In this document: piece after piece, positions 7,933 to 17,210 of the stretch
Layout of the letters: every line of letters begins with the position of its first letter
How positions within the stretch are numbered: the first letter of the stretch is position 1
Origin: Spirosoma sp.
GTDB taxonomy: Bacteria > Bacteroidota > Bacteroidia > Cytophagales > Spirosomataceae
Assembly (NCBI RefSeq): GCF_026391055.1
Contig: NZ_JAPLET010000019.1
Span: 310,001 to 374,000 of the forward strand
DNA: 64,000 nucleotides
Direction: 5' to 3'
Position numbers and translations under genes: made by a program
The notes under the pieces: model-generated
The model's database searches: none
The model's input: only the letters and a program-made list of their open reading frames with translations
Told to the model about the DNA's origin: nothing

Positions 7933-8586
7933 TTGAAACTAAATCAACCCGAGTCTCAGGAAAACGAACTGCTAATCGAACTACATTATTTGCCTTGTAT
8001 CGATTACATATCTGGTTTAGTGCAGTTCGAAAGTGTGCAACTTGAGGCCCAGGAACATTACCAGAAGCAAAGTTACAGAAATCGGTGCTACGTTCTGACG
8101 GCTAACAAAGTTGACGTCCTCACGGTACCCGTTTTTCAGGGAACCCATCACCAGCCAGTTCGTGATTTACGGGTGGTTAATGATCAACCTTGGCAACTGA
8201 CCCACTGGCGATGCCTGCAGGCTGCTTATGGGAAAGCGCCATTTTTTGAGTACTATGCCCCTTATTTCGAGCCCGTGTACCAAAAAAAATGGACTTTTTT
8301 ATTCGATTTGAATTATGAACTGCTGACAATTTGTCTGAAATTGATTAGATTTAAACGATCTCTGAACCTGACAGAATGGTACGATAAGACGCCCCCGATC
8401 GGCCTATTTGACGGTCGGTCAATAGTAAATCCAAGAAATGGGCCGGAAACGTATGTATTCCATCAGCCAGTCGTTTACCAACAGAATTTTGGCCAAGAAT
8501 TTGTACCGAATCTTAGTATAATTGACTTGTTGTTTTGCCAGGGACCGGCCGCTCCGGATGTGTTACTGGCAGGGCTTCAGGAGTGA
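7933..8586 (+). CDS. WbqC-like family protein
   Basis: A 217-residue protein with the WbqC family pattern: an early LIELHYLPCIDYISGL, RNRCYVLTANK, then WQLTHWRCLQAAYGKAPFFEYY. WbqC-like proteins are often found near O-antigen genes, but their reaction is not well defined. The frame has a TAA stop immediately before the TTG at 7933 and no early ATG, so TTG is the most upstream start available and is adopted. It lies 62 bp upstream of clpC on the same strand. Confidence 0.8.
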   Translation: MKLNQPESQENELLIELHYLPCIDYISGLVQFESVQLEAQEHYQKQSYRNRCYVLTANKVDVLTVPVFQGTHHQPVRDLRVVNDQPWQLTHWRCLQAAYGKAPFFEYYAPYFEPVYQKKWTFLFDLNYELLTICLKLIRFKRSLNLTEWYDKTPPIGLFDGRSIVNPRNGPETYVFHQPVVYQQNFGQEFVPNLSIIDLLFCQGPAAPDVLLAGLQE

Positions 8587-8648
8587 ACAAATCCTTAAAA
8601 CTCTTCGTTAGGCCTATAGTACGGTTACCTAAGGAGACCCTAAAACGA

Positions 8649-11180
8649 ATGGAAGCAAAATTCTCAAACCGCGTCAAGGAAGTTATCACGCTGAGTCGGG
8701 AAGAAGCCTTGCGCTTAGGCCACGATTACATCGGCACAGAGCATCTGTTGCTGGGTATGATTCGTGAGGGTGAGGGTGTAGCGGTCGGGTTGCTGAAAAA
8801 GCTTGGCATCTCGCTCGACGAACTCCGGGTTACTATCGAACAGGCTACGAAAGGAACAGCCACCAACAACGTGAAAAACTTAGCGAACATTCCGCTGACC
8901 CGTCAGTCGGAAAAAACGCTCAAGATTACGTATCTGGAAGCTAAGATTTTTAAAAGCCCGCTTATCGGTACGGAGCACCTTTTACTGTCGATTCTGCGCG
9001 ATGAAGACAATGTCGCCACGCAGATTCTCAACAAGTTTAATGTTAACTACGAAGTCATTAAAGAGATGCTGGAATATCAATCAACCGGAAGCCGCCCCAC
9101 TATGGCAAGCGATACCGACGATGATGATAATGACCGGGGGATGTTTGGTGGCAGCAGCAGTTCGAGTTCAGGAAAAGATCCAAAAGGCTCCGAGAAATCG
9201 CGCACACCCGTGCTCGATAATTTTGGCCGCGATCTGACCAAACTCGCTGAAGTTGGCAAACTCGATCCGATTGTTGGTCGTGAAAAAGAAATTGAGCGCG
9301 TTGCTCAGATTCTGAGCCGCCGGAAGAAAAACAACCCAATCCTGATCGGTGAGCCTGGCGTTGGTAAAACCGCCATTGCAGAAGGTCTGGCATTGCGTAT
9401 TGTACAGAAAAAAGTATCGCGGGTGTTGTTCGGTAAGCGGGTCGTTACCCTCGATCTGGCATCGCTTGTGGCAGGTACCAAATACCGGGGTCAATTCGAA
9501 GAGCGTATGAAGGCCGTGATGAACGAGCTGGAAAAATCGCCGGAGGTGATCCTGTTTATCGACGAACTTCACACAATCGTTGGTGCAGGTGGTGCTTCGG
9601 GTTCGCTCGATGCATCCAACATGTTCAAGCCGGCCCTGGCCCGTGGCGACATTCAATGCATTGGTGCCACAACGCTTGACGAATACCGTCAGTATATCGA
9701 GAAAGATGGTGCGCTTGCCCGTCGTTTCCAAATGGTAATGGTCGATGCCACATCCATCGATGAGACGATTGAGATCCTGAATAACATCAAGGATAAATAC
9801 GAAGATCACCACCACGTAAACTACACTAAAGAAGCTATTGAGGCTGCGGTGAAATTGTCGGAGCGGTATATCTCGGATCGTTTCCTGCCTGACAAAGCCA
9901 TCGATGTGATGGACGAAGTGGGCGCACGCGTTCATATCTCAAACATCACCGTTCCTGAAGATATTCTGAAACTCGAAGAACAGATTGAGAATATCAAGAA
10001 GGAGAAGAATCAGGTTGTCAAAAGCCAGAAGTACGAAGAAGCCGCTCAGCTTCGCGACAAGGAAAAACGCCTGATCGACCAACTCGACCGTGCGAAACAA
10101 TTGTGGGAAGAAGATACGAAGAAGCGTCGGTACACGGTCAACGAAGAAAACGTTGCTGAAGTCGTAGCGATGATGACGGGTATCCCGGTCACGAGCGTAT
10201 CGAACGATGAAGGCAAGAAACTGGTGAACATGGGCGAAGAGCTGAAAGGCCGCGTTATTGGTCAGCAGTCGGCCATCGACAAACTGGTTAAAGCCATTCA
10301 GCGGACGAGGGTGGGTCTGAAAGATCCCAAGAAGCCGATTGGTTCGTTCATCTTCCTCGGTCCTACGGGTGTAGGTAAAACAGAATTGGCTAAAGTACTG
10401 GCTACTTATCTGTTCGATAAAGACGATGCACTGGTTCGTATCGACATGTCGGAATACATGGAGAAATTCAGTGTAAGCCGGTTAGTTGGTGCACCTCCGG
10501 GCTACGTTGGTTATGAAGAAGGTGGTCAGTTAACCGAAAAAATCCGCCGGAAGCCTTATAGTGTTGTCTTGCTTGACGAAATCGAAAAAGCGCACCCGGA
10601 TGTGTTCAACATTCTGTTGCAAGTGCTTGACGATGGTATTCTGACGGATGGTCTGGGCCGCCGGGTCGACTTTCGAAACACGATCATCATCATGACTTCC
10701 AACATTGGGGTGCGTGACCTGAAAGATTTTGGTGCAGGTATTGGTTTTGCTACTAAAAAATCGGCTGAAACCCAGGATGATCTCATGAAGAGCACCATTC
10801 AAAGTGCACTTCGGAAAGCGTTCTCACCTGAGTTCCTGAACCGTTTGGACGATGTAATTGTGTTTAATTCACTACAGCGTGAAGATATTCACAAGATCAT
10901 TGATCTGATGCTGGGTAAACTCCTTAGCCGCGTGACGAACCTTGGCTACACCGTTGAACTGACGGAAAAAGCCAAAGACTTTCTGGCTGAAAAAGGGTAT
11001 GATCCACAATACGGTGCTCGTCCGTTGAGCCGTGCCATCCAGCGCTATCTTGAAGATCCCGTTGCAGAAGAGATTCTGAAAGGTGAACTGAAAGAAGGCG
11101 ATGTGATCATGGCCGACTACAGTGGTGAAGGTGAAACCTTAACCATTACGGTAAAGAAACCAGAAGTAGCGGTTGAGTAA
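8649..11180 (+). CDS. clpC: ClpC, AAA+ unfoldase of the Clp protease
   Basis: An 843-residue HSP100 ATPase that unfolds substrates and feeds them to ClpP. Domains in order: two N-terminal Clp repeats (residues 1-145, [19 protein letters not shown] and [21 protein letters not shown]), a Ser/Gly-rich linker (155-180), AAA1 with Walker A GEPGVGKT at 234-241, a UVR-type segment ([14 protein letters not shown]) in the middle domain, AAA2 with GPTGVGKTE near residue 580, and the C-terminal D2 domain ([21 protein letters not shown]). The frame is open upstream to 8535, but the ATG at 8649 follows an AAGGAG Shine-Dalgarno and matches family N-termini. A 21-bp hairpin follows. Confidence 0.97.
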   Translation: MEAKFSNRVKEVITLSREEALRLGHDYIGTEHLLLGMIREGEGVAVGLLKKLGISLDELRVTIEQATKGTATNNVKNLANIPLTRQSEKTLKITYLEAKIFKSPLIGTEHLLLSILRDEDNVATQILNKFNVNYEVIKEMLEYQSTGSRPTMASDTDDDDNDRGMFGGSSSSSSGKDPKGSEKSRTPVLDNFGRDLTKLAEVGKLDPIVGREKEIERVAQILSRRKKNNPILIGEPGVGKTAIAEGLALRIVQKKVSRVLFGKRVVTLDLASLVAGTKYRGQFEERMKAVMNELEKSPEVILFIDELHTIVGAGGASGSLDASNMFKPALARGDIQCIGATTLDEYRQYIEKDGALARRFQMVMVDATSIDETIEILNNIKDKYEDHHHVNYTKEAIEAAVKLSERYISDRFLPDKAIDVMDEVGARVHISNITVPEDILKLEEQIENIKKEKNQVVKSQKYEEAAQLRDKEKRLIDQLDRAKQLWEEDTKKRRYTVNEENVAEVVAMMTGIPVTSVSNDEGKKLVNMGEELKGRVIGQQSAIDKLVKAIQRTRVGLKDPKKPIGSFIFLGPTGVGKTELAKVLATYLFDKDDALVRIDMSEYMEKFSVSRLVGAPPGYVGYEEGGQLTEKIRRKPYSVVLLDEIEKAHPDVFNILLQVLDDGILTDGLGRRVDFRNTIIIMTSNIGVRDLKDFGAGIGFATKKSAETQDDLMKSTIQSALRKAFSPEFLNRLDDVIVFNSLQREDIHKIIDLMLGKLLSRVTNLGYTVELTEKAKDFLAEKGYDPQYGARPLSRAIQRYLEDPVAEEILKGELKEGDVIMADYSGEGETLTITVKKPEVAVE

Positions 11181-11196
11181 TCATAAGGTATAGATT

Positions 11197-11241
11197 ATAA
11201 CTAAAGCGGCCTGACTCTTGGAGTCAGGCCGCTTTAGTTAT
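11197..11241. terminator. 21-bp perfect hairpin between convergent genes
   Basis: Arms 11197-11217 and 11221-11241 are perfect complements with a 3-nt loop, located between the clpC stop and the stop of the convergent GMC oxidoreductase. There is no strong T-run, so bidirectional termination is inferred from position and stability. Confidence 0.8.
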
Positions 11242-11272
11242 GTAACAATGCTGCTTTCCTGCTGCGCTTTTC

Positions 11273-13027
11273 TTAAATACTCTTTGCCTTTACCATGTCA
11301 ATGTAATACTGGGAAGTACGCATGGCGCTGGCCAGAATAGTCCAGGTAACGTTTTTGTCGCCCTGTGAAACGAACGGGGCGGCATCGACAACAAACAGGT
11401 TCTTCACATCGTGTGCCTGCTGGTATTTGTTCAGAGCTGACTTTTGCGGGTCATTTCCCATGCGAACTGTACCCACTTCATGAATAATACGGCCGGGCGC
11501 GGCAAGGCCATATCCATGTGCTGTATTAGGACCAGGTTTGGGACCCAGCGCAATACCGCCCATTGCATGAATGATTTCCTCGAAGGTGTCCTGCATGTGT
11601 TTGGCTTGCTTCACTTCGTAGTCCGACCATTTGTAGTGAAAACGCAGCGTTGGAATGCCGTATTTATCAACCGCATTCGGGTCAATTTCGCAGTAGTTGC
11701 TTTCCAGAGGAACAGGTTCGCCCCGGCCCGACATGCCAATATAGGCGCCATAAAATCGTCGGTAGTCGTCTTTCAGGCTGGCTCCGTATCCACCTGCCGT
11801 TTTTGTTTTACCATCACGGCCTGGAATCATACCGTTAAGCGATTCTATACCACTGCCAAAGCCATAGCCGGGCATACCCATGCCACCACCGTATTCGATG
11901 TGATAACCCCTGGGGAAATCGAGTTTTTTGTTATCCAGCCACCAGGGTGTAAATACGTGCATGCCACCTACGCCATCTTCGTTGTAGCGTTTGCGGTCCA
12001 TAAGCGCCGGGATAAAAGCTGAGCGGCTGGCACCCGTCGAGTCGTTGAGGTATTTCCCTACCACACCGCTGCTGTTTGCCAGACCATTCGGGAAACGCGA
12101 GGATTTTGAATTCAGGAGAATTCGGGCCGATTCGCAGGTACTTGCGCCCAACATAACAGCTTTGGCACGAACGGTTATCTCTTCCAGTGTCCGGTTGTTG
12201 ACATAACTCACGCCCGTAGCGAGCCCGGTTTGCGGATCGGTCAGTACTTCGCGTACCATGGCTCCATTGATGAGCGTTACATTACCCGTTTTAACTGCGG
12301 GAATACACAACACGGACGAAGCTGAAAAGTCGGCATAAGCCTGACAACCCCGATTGCACTGATGACAATAGAAGCATGAGCCCCGGTCTTTATTGATGGG
12401 CTTGGTCAGAATACTTAACCGAGATGGAATAACCGGAATACCAATGCTCCGTGCGCCTTTCCGAATCATTAACTCGTGCAGTCGTGGCTTGGGCGGGGGC
12501 AGAAAAATGCCATCGGGTTCATTCGGAAAGTTTTCAACCGAGCCAAAGACGCCAATGAGCCGGTCAACTTTATCGTAATACGGTTTGAGGTCGTCGTAGC
12601 CGATTGGCCAGTCGTCGCCCACACCTGATAGCGATCGGCGCCGGAAATCGTCGGGGCCGAAGCGCATAGAGATACGGCCCCAGTGGTTGGTGCGTCCGCC
12701 GAGCATCCTCGACCGGAACCAGCCAAATTCCGTACCGGACTTTGCCGAATAAGGCTCGCCGTCTATTTCCCAGCCGCCCCAGGCTGCATCGAAATCACCG
12801 CCGGAGCGAGCTTCGGTACTGGCACCACGCCGGGGCGATTCCCAGGGCCATTTCAGTTGGGTGATGTACTTAGGATCGGCCGGGTCATAATAACCACCTG
12901 CTTCGAGCAGAACAACTTTTGCGCCTGCTTTAGCGAGCATGTACGCAGCCATGCCGCCCCCTGCACCTGAGCCGACTATAGCTACGTCGTAGACAAGGGG
13001 GGCTTTTTTGAGTTGAGGAATATCCAT
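11273..13027 (-). CDS. GMC-family FAD oxidoreductase with cysteine cluster
   Basis: A 584-residue flavoprotein of the glucose-methanol-choline family. The FAD-binding VAIVGSGAGGGMAAYMLA is at residues 15-32, the second FAD motif RMLGGRTNHWGRISMRF around 108-123, and the C-terminal active-site region NLFVVDAAPFV...TWTILASAMRT at the end. Cys218, Cys221, Cys224 and Cys228 (CFYCHQCNRGC) are placed like the [3Fe-4S] region of cytochrome-linked FAD glucose and fructose dehydrogenases. It probably oxidises a sugar or polyol. The usual partner genes (gluconate 2-dehydrogenase subunit 3 or a cytochrome c) are not adjacent. No Tat or Sec signal is visible. Confidence 0.85.
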   Translation of the reverse strand: MDIPQLKKAPLVYDVAIVGSGAGGGMAAYMLAKAGAKVVLLEAGGYYDPADPKYITQLKWPWESPRRGASTEARSGGDFDAAWGGWEIDGEPYSAKSGTEFGWFRSRMLGGRTNHWGRISMRFGPDDFRRRSLSGVGDDWPIGYDDLKPYYDKVDRLIGVFGSVENFPNEPDGIFLPPPKPRLHELMIRKGARSIGIPVIPSRLSILTKPINKDRGSCFYCHQCNRGCQAYADFSASSVLCIPAVKTGNVTLINGAMVREVLTDPQTGLATGVSYVNNRTLEEITVRAKAVMLGASTCESARILLNSKSSRFPNGLANSSGVVGKYLNDSTGASRSAFIPALMDRKRYNEDGVGGMHVFTPWWLDNKKLDFPRGYHIEYGGGMGMPGYGFGSGIESLNGMIPGRDGKTKTAGGYGASLKDDYRRFYGAYIGMSGRGEPVPLESNYCEIDPNAVDKYGIPTLRFHYKWSDYEVKQAKHMQDTFEEIIHAMGGIALGPKPGPNTAHGYGLAAPGRIIHEVGTVRMGNDPQKSALNKYQQAHDVKNLFVVDAAPFVSQGDKNVTWTILASAMRTSQYYIDMVKAKSI

Positions 13028-13116
13028 CCGGTAGCGTTGCGATAGGGTAAATAAGTGATATCTCGATTTCCCTAATAAGCCGAATTGGTTGCGAGTTTAC
13101 TCTAAAAGCCCTTCAC

Positions 13117-13875
13117 TCACCGCTTTGCCTTTACGGCCTCTCCAACGTTGTCTGTATTGATAATATCGACACCCAGTTTTTTTAATTGCTTCCAGCCATT
13201 TGGCGTATCGGGAATGGCCCAGAAACGAAAGGGTTTGTTATCACTATGAGCTCGTTTTATGACCCGCTTAAGCTTATCGCGGTCTGCATCGGGTATGTCG
13301 CCTATACCATTCCAGCGCGAGTATGATTGGAAATTATCGCTGATCATAGCTACCCGCTGTAATGTTTCCTGATCATATACTTCGCTGGGCCGACCATCGA
13401 ACTGAAGAAGTGGGTAATCGAGATATGTATTGATTTTGGGGCGTTCTCCGCTGATTATGACCTGAATCGCTTTCGCATTAGCCGACCGGTTAAAGCAAAC
13501 CAGATTTTCCTGTAGCTTTTCCAACAGTTTTGGCAACACCCCTGTAGGGTTCTCTTTAATATCTAAAACCAGGGCAAAGGTGTAATCCCGCTCGGAGCTG
13601 GGTTTGTCTTTGTATTGCTGAAACAAGCGGGCAATGGGTTGTAAATATAGAGAATCCAGCGTTGGCGGTGTTTGTGGGCTTTCTTCAGGCTTTTCGTGGG
13701 AAACGACCAACTTCCCGTTCCGTAACCAAATATCGGCCTCGATAAAGTCGGCGCGCTGCTCATAGGCTTCTACGAATGGACGCACTTTGGTATAATCGTT
13801 GTGCGCATGAATTTTCTGAGCCAGTGTAGTCGACGCCGACGACAGCAGGAGGGCTAGGACAAGACGATAGTTCAT
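13117..13875 (-). CDS. Exported GDPD/PI-PLC-like phosphodiesterase
   Basis: A 252-residue protein with a signal peptide ending TTLAQ. The mature protein starts KIHAHNDY and continues with FIEADIWLRNGKLVVSHE, the metal-binding and catalytic pattern of glycerophosphodiester phosphodiesterase/PI-PLC TIM barrels, and ends with FWAIPDTPNGWKQLKKLGVDIINTDN, typical of GDPD C-termini. A phosphodiester (glycerophosphodiester or inositol lipid) is the likely substrate, hydrolysed in the periplasm or outside the cell. It lies 89 bp upstream of the GMC oxidoreductase on the same strand and is divergent from fabG. Confidence 0.8.
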   Translation of the reverse strand: MNYRLVLALLLSSASTTLAQKIHAHNDYTKVRPFVEAYEQRADFIEADIWLRNGKLVVSHEKPEESPQTPPTLDSLYLQPIARLFQQYKDKPSSERDYTFALVLDIKENPTGVLPKLLEKLQENLVCFNRSANAKAIQVIISGERPKINTYLDYPLLQFDGRPSEVYDQETLQRVAMISDNFQSYSRWNGIGDIPDADRDKLKRVIKRAHSDNKPFRFWAIPDTPNGWKQLKKLGVDIINTDNVGEAVKAKR

Positions 13876-13963
13876 GGTGGATTATCTGTAGTTTCGACAA
13901 AGTAACACAGCTTATCGGCGAAACCAAAACCAATGCGTACCTTGTCGTTTTAGACCAAACCAC

Positions 13964-13971
13964 TATTTTTG
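13964..13971 (+). promoter_or_regulatory. -7 element (TATTTTTG) for fabG
   Basis: TATTTTTG matches TAnnTTTG. The predicted transcript starts near 13977, giving a leader of roughly 95 nt before the fabG ATG at 14074. Confidence 0.4.
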
Positions 13972-14073
13972 ACTAAATTTAGTAAGCGTCATCACTTATT
14001 AAATTCAAGAGAATGTTCTCTACTTCATTTAGAGTCTCCATTCGTCATTGTCTATTTATTATTACCCCGTAAA

Positions 14074-14820
14074 ATGGATTTACTGAAAGGAAAAGTTGCG
14101 TTGATTACCGGTGCGTCGCGCGGAATTGGCCGGGCTATGGCCGAGAAATTTGCAAAAGAAGGTGCCGATGTTGCCTTTACCTACCTGTCGAGTGTAGAAA
14201 AAGGGCAAGCGCTGGAAGAAGAACTCAACGCGTTTGGCGGACGGGTAAAAGGTTACCGTTCTGACGCATCAGACCATAAAGCTGCCGAAGAACTCATTGC
14301 TCAGGTACTCGCCGATTTTGGCAAGCTCGATGTGCTCGTTAACAACGCAGGCATCACGAAAGATGGCCTGTTGATGCGCATGACCGAAGAACAATGGGAT
14401 ACCGTAATTAACGTTAATCTAAAGTCGGTCTTTAACCTGACTAAAGCGGCCATCAAATCCATGATGAAAGCGAAGTCCGGTTCTATTATTAATCTGACAT
14501 CTGTTGTTGGTATCCGGGGCAACGCGGGGCAAGCTAATTATGCCGCGTCGAAAGCCGGTATCATAGGCTTTACTAAATCTGTTGCGCTTGAATTGGGCTC
14601 CCGGAACATCCGCTCCAATGCCATTGCACCGGGTTTTATTGAGACCGAAATGACGGGCGAAATCAATGAAAAGGCACTGGAAGAATGGAAACAGCAGATT
14701 CCCATGAAACGGGGTGGCCAACCTGAAGAAATAGCTGATTGCGCTGTTTTCCTAGCCTCCGACCTCTCCCGCTACATCACCGGTCAGGTGCTGCAAGTGG
14801 ACGGAGGAATGCTTACTTAG
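14074..14820 (+). CDS. fabG: FabG, 3-oxoacyl-[acyl-carrier-protein] reductase
   Basis: A 248-residue short-chain dehydrogenase that reduces 3-ketoacyl-ACP with NADPH in fatty acid elongation. The TGASRGIG cofactor motif is at 12-19, NNAG at 90-93, and the catalytic Ser143, Tyr156 and Lys160 (SVVG, YAASK) at standard FabG spacing. PGFIETEMT and QVLQVDGGMLT are typical of FabG. The frame stays open to 13969, but the ATG at 14074 (MDLLKGKVALITG) matches the family and is used. It is not in a fab cluster; the next gene is a VWA membrane protein 64 bp downstream across a palindromic spacer. Confidence 0.92.
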   Translation: MDLLKGKVALITGASRGIGRAMAEKFAKEGADVAFTYLSSVEKGQALEEELNAFGGRVKGYRSDASDHKAAEELIAQVLADFGKLDVLVNNAGITKDGLLMRMTEEQWDTVINVNLKSVFNLTKAAIKSMMKAKSGSIINLTSVVGIRGNAGQANYAASKAGIIGFTKSVALELGSRNIRSNAIAPGFIETEMTGEINEKALEEWKQQIPMKRGGQPEEIADCAVFLASDLSRYITGQVLQVDGGMLT

Positions 14821-14821
14821 T

Positions 14822-14877
14822 AGTAGGAGCGAGGAGTTAGTCGTCTCCTAATTCCTCGCTCCTTACTCCTCACTCCT
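14822..14877. repeat. Purine/pyrimidine-asymmetric palindrome (copy 1)
   Basis: Arms 14822-14840 and 14848-14867 pair with one bulge and one mismatch, and a further ACTCCTCACTCCT word follows at 14865-14877. The same 13-mer occurs at 35418-35430 in the palindrome near 35.4 kb, so this is one member of a repeated intergenic family. It may also terminate fabG transcription. Confidence 0.65.
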
Positions 14878-14884
14878 TATAAGA

Positions 14885-17002
14885 ATGAACTTTATTTTCC
14901 AATCCTCACCCTGGTGGATCCTGGTGTGTCTGCTCGTAGGGGCCGTGTACGCGTTTGCAATGTATCAGCCGCTCCCGCGCCTTGTAGGCAGTGGTACTGC
15001 CATGGGAGGGTTCGACAAGCGAACTACTTATGGGCTCGCGGCCTTACGGTTCGTCGTCGTCAGCTTTCTGGCCTTTCTGCTCCTCAATCCGCTGATTCGG
15101 AGTTTGCGGACGCTGACTGAAAAGCCGAAGGTTGTGCTGGCCATTGACAATTCTGAGTCCGTAGCAGCCGCCGGTAGGCCCGCGCTGACCCGGGCGCTGA
15201 CAAGTTTGCAATCGCTTCAGCAGCAACTGGCCGACAAAGGATTGGATGTATCGATTCGTACGTTTGGCGATTCGGTGACAAATGGTGATTTGACGCAACT
15301 GCCCTTTACGCAACGTACCACCGACCTAGCCGGACTGCTATCGGGTGTGCGCTCGGATTATGAAGGGCGTAACCTGACCGATGTCGTTCTGGTGTCTGAT
15401 GGTATTTTCAATCAGGGCTTGTCACCAACGTTTGGGCAATACCCGTTTGCGGTGCAGACCATCGGCCTTGGTGATACAATCCCGAAAAAAGATATTCAAC
15501 TGAAGGGCATTATTGCCAACCGCATAGCCTATTTGGGGAATCAGTTTCCGGTAAAGGCTGAGGTGGTTACCAATGGTTTTCAGGGCCGAAGTGCAACCGT
15601 GGTGCTGCGGCAGAATGGCAAAGAATTGAGTCGTCAGTCGGTTAATCTAGGAAAGAATGACACGTTCGATCAACTGACGTTTCAGGCTACAGCGACGCAG
15701 AAAGGTGTTCAGCATTTTGTGGTTGAAGTGCTGCCCCAGCCGGGGGAGTTCAGTACGCGCAACAACCGTCAGGATGTGTACATTGATGTGATCGACGGGA
15801 AAGAGAAAGTGCTGCTGCTGGCCCTGTCGCCACACCCGGACATAAAAGCCCTTCGAAGTATTCTGGAGAAGAATCAGAATTACGAACTCGATATCCGAAT
15901 TCTGACCGGTACCCCCGCCGAAGCCACCCCACCCGCTGACAAGACGTATGATCTGATCATATTCCACCAGATTCCCGACAATGGGAGCGTAGGTACCGCG
16001 CTGCTGCAAAAGTATCTGGCAAAGAATACGCCCGTACTGTTCGTTTTGGGGAACCAATCATCAATGGGGCCGTTCAACACGTCGAATCCGGTGATGCAGA
16101 TAAACGCCCAGCCCAATCAGAGTGATAAAGTGACGGGCTTTTTTAACCCAGAATTCAAGCAACTCAATCTGGACCCCGCCCGACTTGATATTCTTGCCAA
16201 GTTGCCGCCTTTGCTTGTACCTTATGGCGAGTTTCGGTTGCAGGCTGGCAGCGAAATTGTTCTCTGGCAACAAGTGGGCAGTGTCCGTACGACTAAGCCC
16301 CTGCTGGCACTTAACGTAACAAGTCCTCGTAAAACGGCAGTGCTGGCGGGTGAAGGCTTATGGGCCTGGCGGCTTGAGGAGTTCGCCCTGACCGACAAAC
16401 AGGAAGTGGTTGATGAACTAATTCAGAAAGTAATTCAACTGATTTCGGTTAAAGAAGACCGCCGTAAACTACGCGTTTATCCAATCCGAAGTGAATTTGT
16501 GGCCGGGGAGAAAGTTATTTTCGAGACTGAACTCTATAATGATATTTACGAGCGATTGTTCGATAAGCCGGTTCATCTCGATATCACGGATGAGAAAGGG
16601 CTGACCCGTTCGTACAACTACACGCCAACCGAAGCAAATAGTCGGTTTGAAATCAGCCGGTTGCCCGAAGGTGCCTATAGCTTCAAGGCGAGTGTTACGG
16701 TCAATAATAAAGCGGAGCAGTCGACGGGTCAATTTGTGGTGCGTGACCTGCAACTCGAAGCCATCAACACCACTGCCGATCATGGCTTACTTCGGCAACT
16801 GTCGCAACAAACGGGCGGGCAGTTCTATAACGCCAGCCAGACAGACGCGCTCGTTCAAACGCTGATAAACCGTCCGCACCCGGCCAGGCTAACAAGCACC
16901 GAAGAGATGAACGAGCTGATCAACTGGCGTTGGTTGTTCTTCGTTGTACTTACCCTGGTGGCCGTCGAGTGGGGTTTACGGAAATTCTACGGCGGGTATT
17001 AG
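14885..17002 (+). CDS. VWA-like membrane protein, 705 aa
   Basis: Two N-terminal membrane helices (WWILVCLLVGAVYAFAMY and ALRFVVVSFLAFLLLNPLI) are followed by a von Willebrand A-like domain with an intact DxSxS metal-site motif (AIDNSESV) and a second acidic strand (TDVVLVSDGIFNQG). A long beta-rich region follows (residues 215-650), and a C-terminal helix (WRWLFFVVLTLVAVEWGL) ends the protein. This layout, without known catalytic motifs, is typical of Bacteroidota BatA-like/aerotolerance-type or hypothetical VWA proteins. It is probably inner-membrane anchored with the VWA domain binding a partner. Function unknown. Confidence 0.75.
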   Translation: MNFIFQSSPWWILVCLLVGAVYAFAMYQPLPRLVGSGTAMGGFDKRTTYGLAALRFVVVSFLAFLLLNPLIRSLRTLTEKPKVVLAIDNSESVAAAGRPALTRALTSLQSLQQQLADKGLDVSIRTFGDSVTNGDLTQLPFTQRTTDLAGLLSGVRSDYEGRNLTDVVLVSDGIFNQGLSPTFGQYPFAVQTIGLGDTIPKKDIQLKGIIANRIAYLGNQFPVKAEVVTNGFQGRSATVVLRQNGKELSRQSVNLGKNDTFDQLTFQATATQKGVQHFVVEVLPQPGEFSTRNNRQDVYIDVIDGKEKVLLLALSPHPDIKALRSILEKNQNYELDIRILTGTPAEATPPADKTYDLIIFHQIPDNGSVGTALLQKYLAKNTPVLFVLGNQSSMGPFNTSNPVMQINAQPNQSDKVTGFFNPEFKQLNLDPARLDILAKLPPLLVPYGEFRLQAGSEIVLWQQVGSVRTTKPLLALNVTSPRKTAVLAGEGLWAWRLEEFALTDKQEVVDELIQKVIQLISVKEDRRKLRVYPIRSEFVAGEKVIFETELYNDIYERLFDKPVHLDITDEKGLTRSYNYTPTEANSRFEISRLPEGAYSFKASVTVNNKAEQSTGQFVVRDLQLEAINTTADHGLLRQLSQQTGGQFYNASQTDALVQTLINRPHPARLTSTEEMNELINWRWLFFVVLTLVAVEWGLRKFYGGY

Positions 17003-17003
17003 G

Positions 17004-17042
17004 TATTTGTAGTGCCGACCAGGACGGACGGCACTACAAATA
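17004..17042. repeat. TAGTGCCG palindrome, copy 1
   Basis: Arms 17004-17017 and 17029-17042 are perfect 14-bp complements directly after the VWA gene stop. The core TAGTGCCGA...CGGCACTA recurs at 51227-51252. It may serve as a terminator between the convergent VWA and small minus-strand genes. Confidence 0.7.
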
Positions 17043-17050
17043 ATTGGCGG

Positions 17051-17176
17051 TTATGAAACGAACCGCGCTTTTACCTGATCTTCCAACTTTTGCCGCTTCC
17101 CGGCAAAATAAGCGCCCCAATTCGTAAGTTGACTGATGAGCTGATCAAATGCAAAGGACTGTTGCAACAGGAGCAT
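17051..17176 (-). CDS. Possible 41-residue small protein downstream of helicase
   Basis: From the ATG at 17176 the frame reads MLLLQQSFAFDQLISQLTN and ends KARFVS, a balanced composition with amphipathic helix character. It starts 34 bp after the helicase stop on the same strand, so it could be translated from the helicase transcript. The frame stays open into the helicase C-terminal region (to 17257). I recognise no family. It could simply be an open stretch. Confidence 0.35.
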   Translation of the reverse strand: MLLLQQSFAFDQLISQLTNWGAYFAGKRQKLEDQVKARFVS

Positions 17177-17210
17177 GTTCAACTCGAATATACCAAAATT
17201 CCCCTCCTGA

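Noticed and set aside
14418..16783. Several minus-strand open frames inside fabG and the VWA gene
   Set aside because: They run opposite to clear domain-bearing genes and lack start signals; GC-rich third positions explain them.
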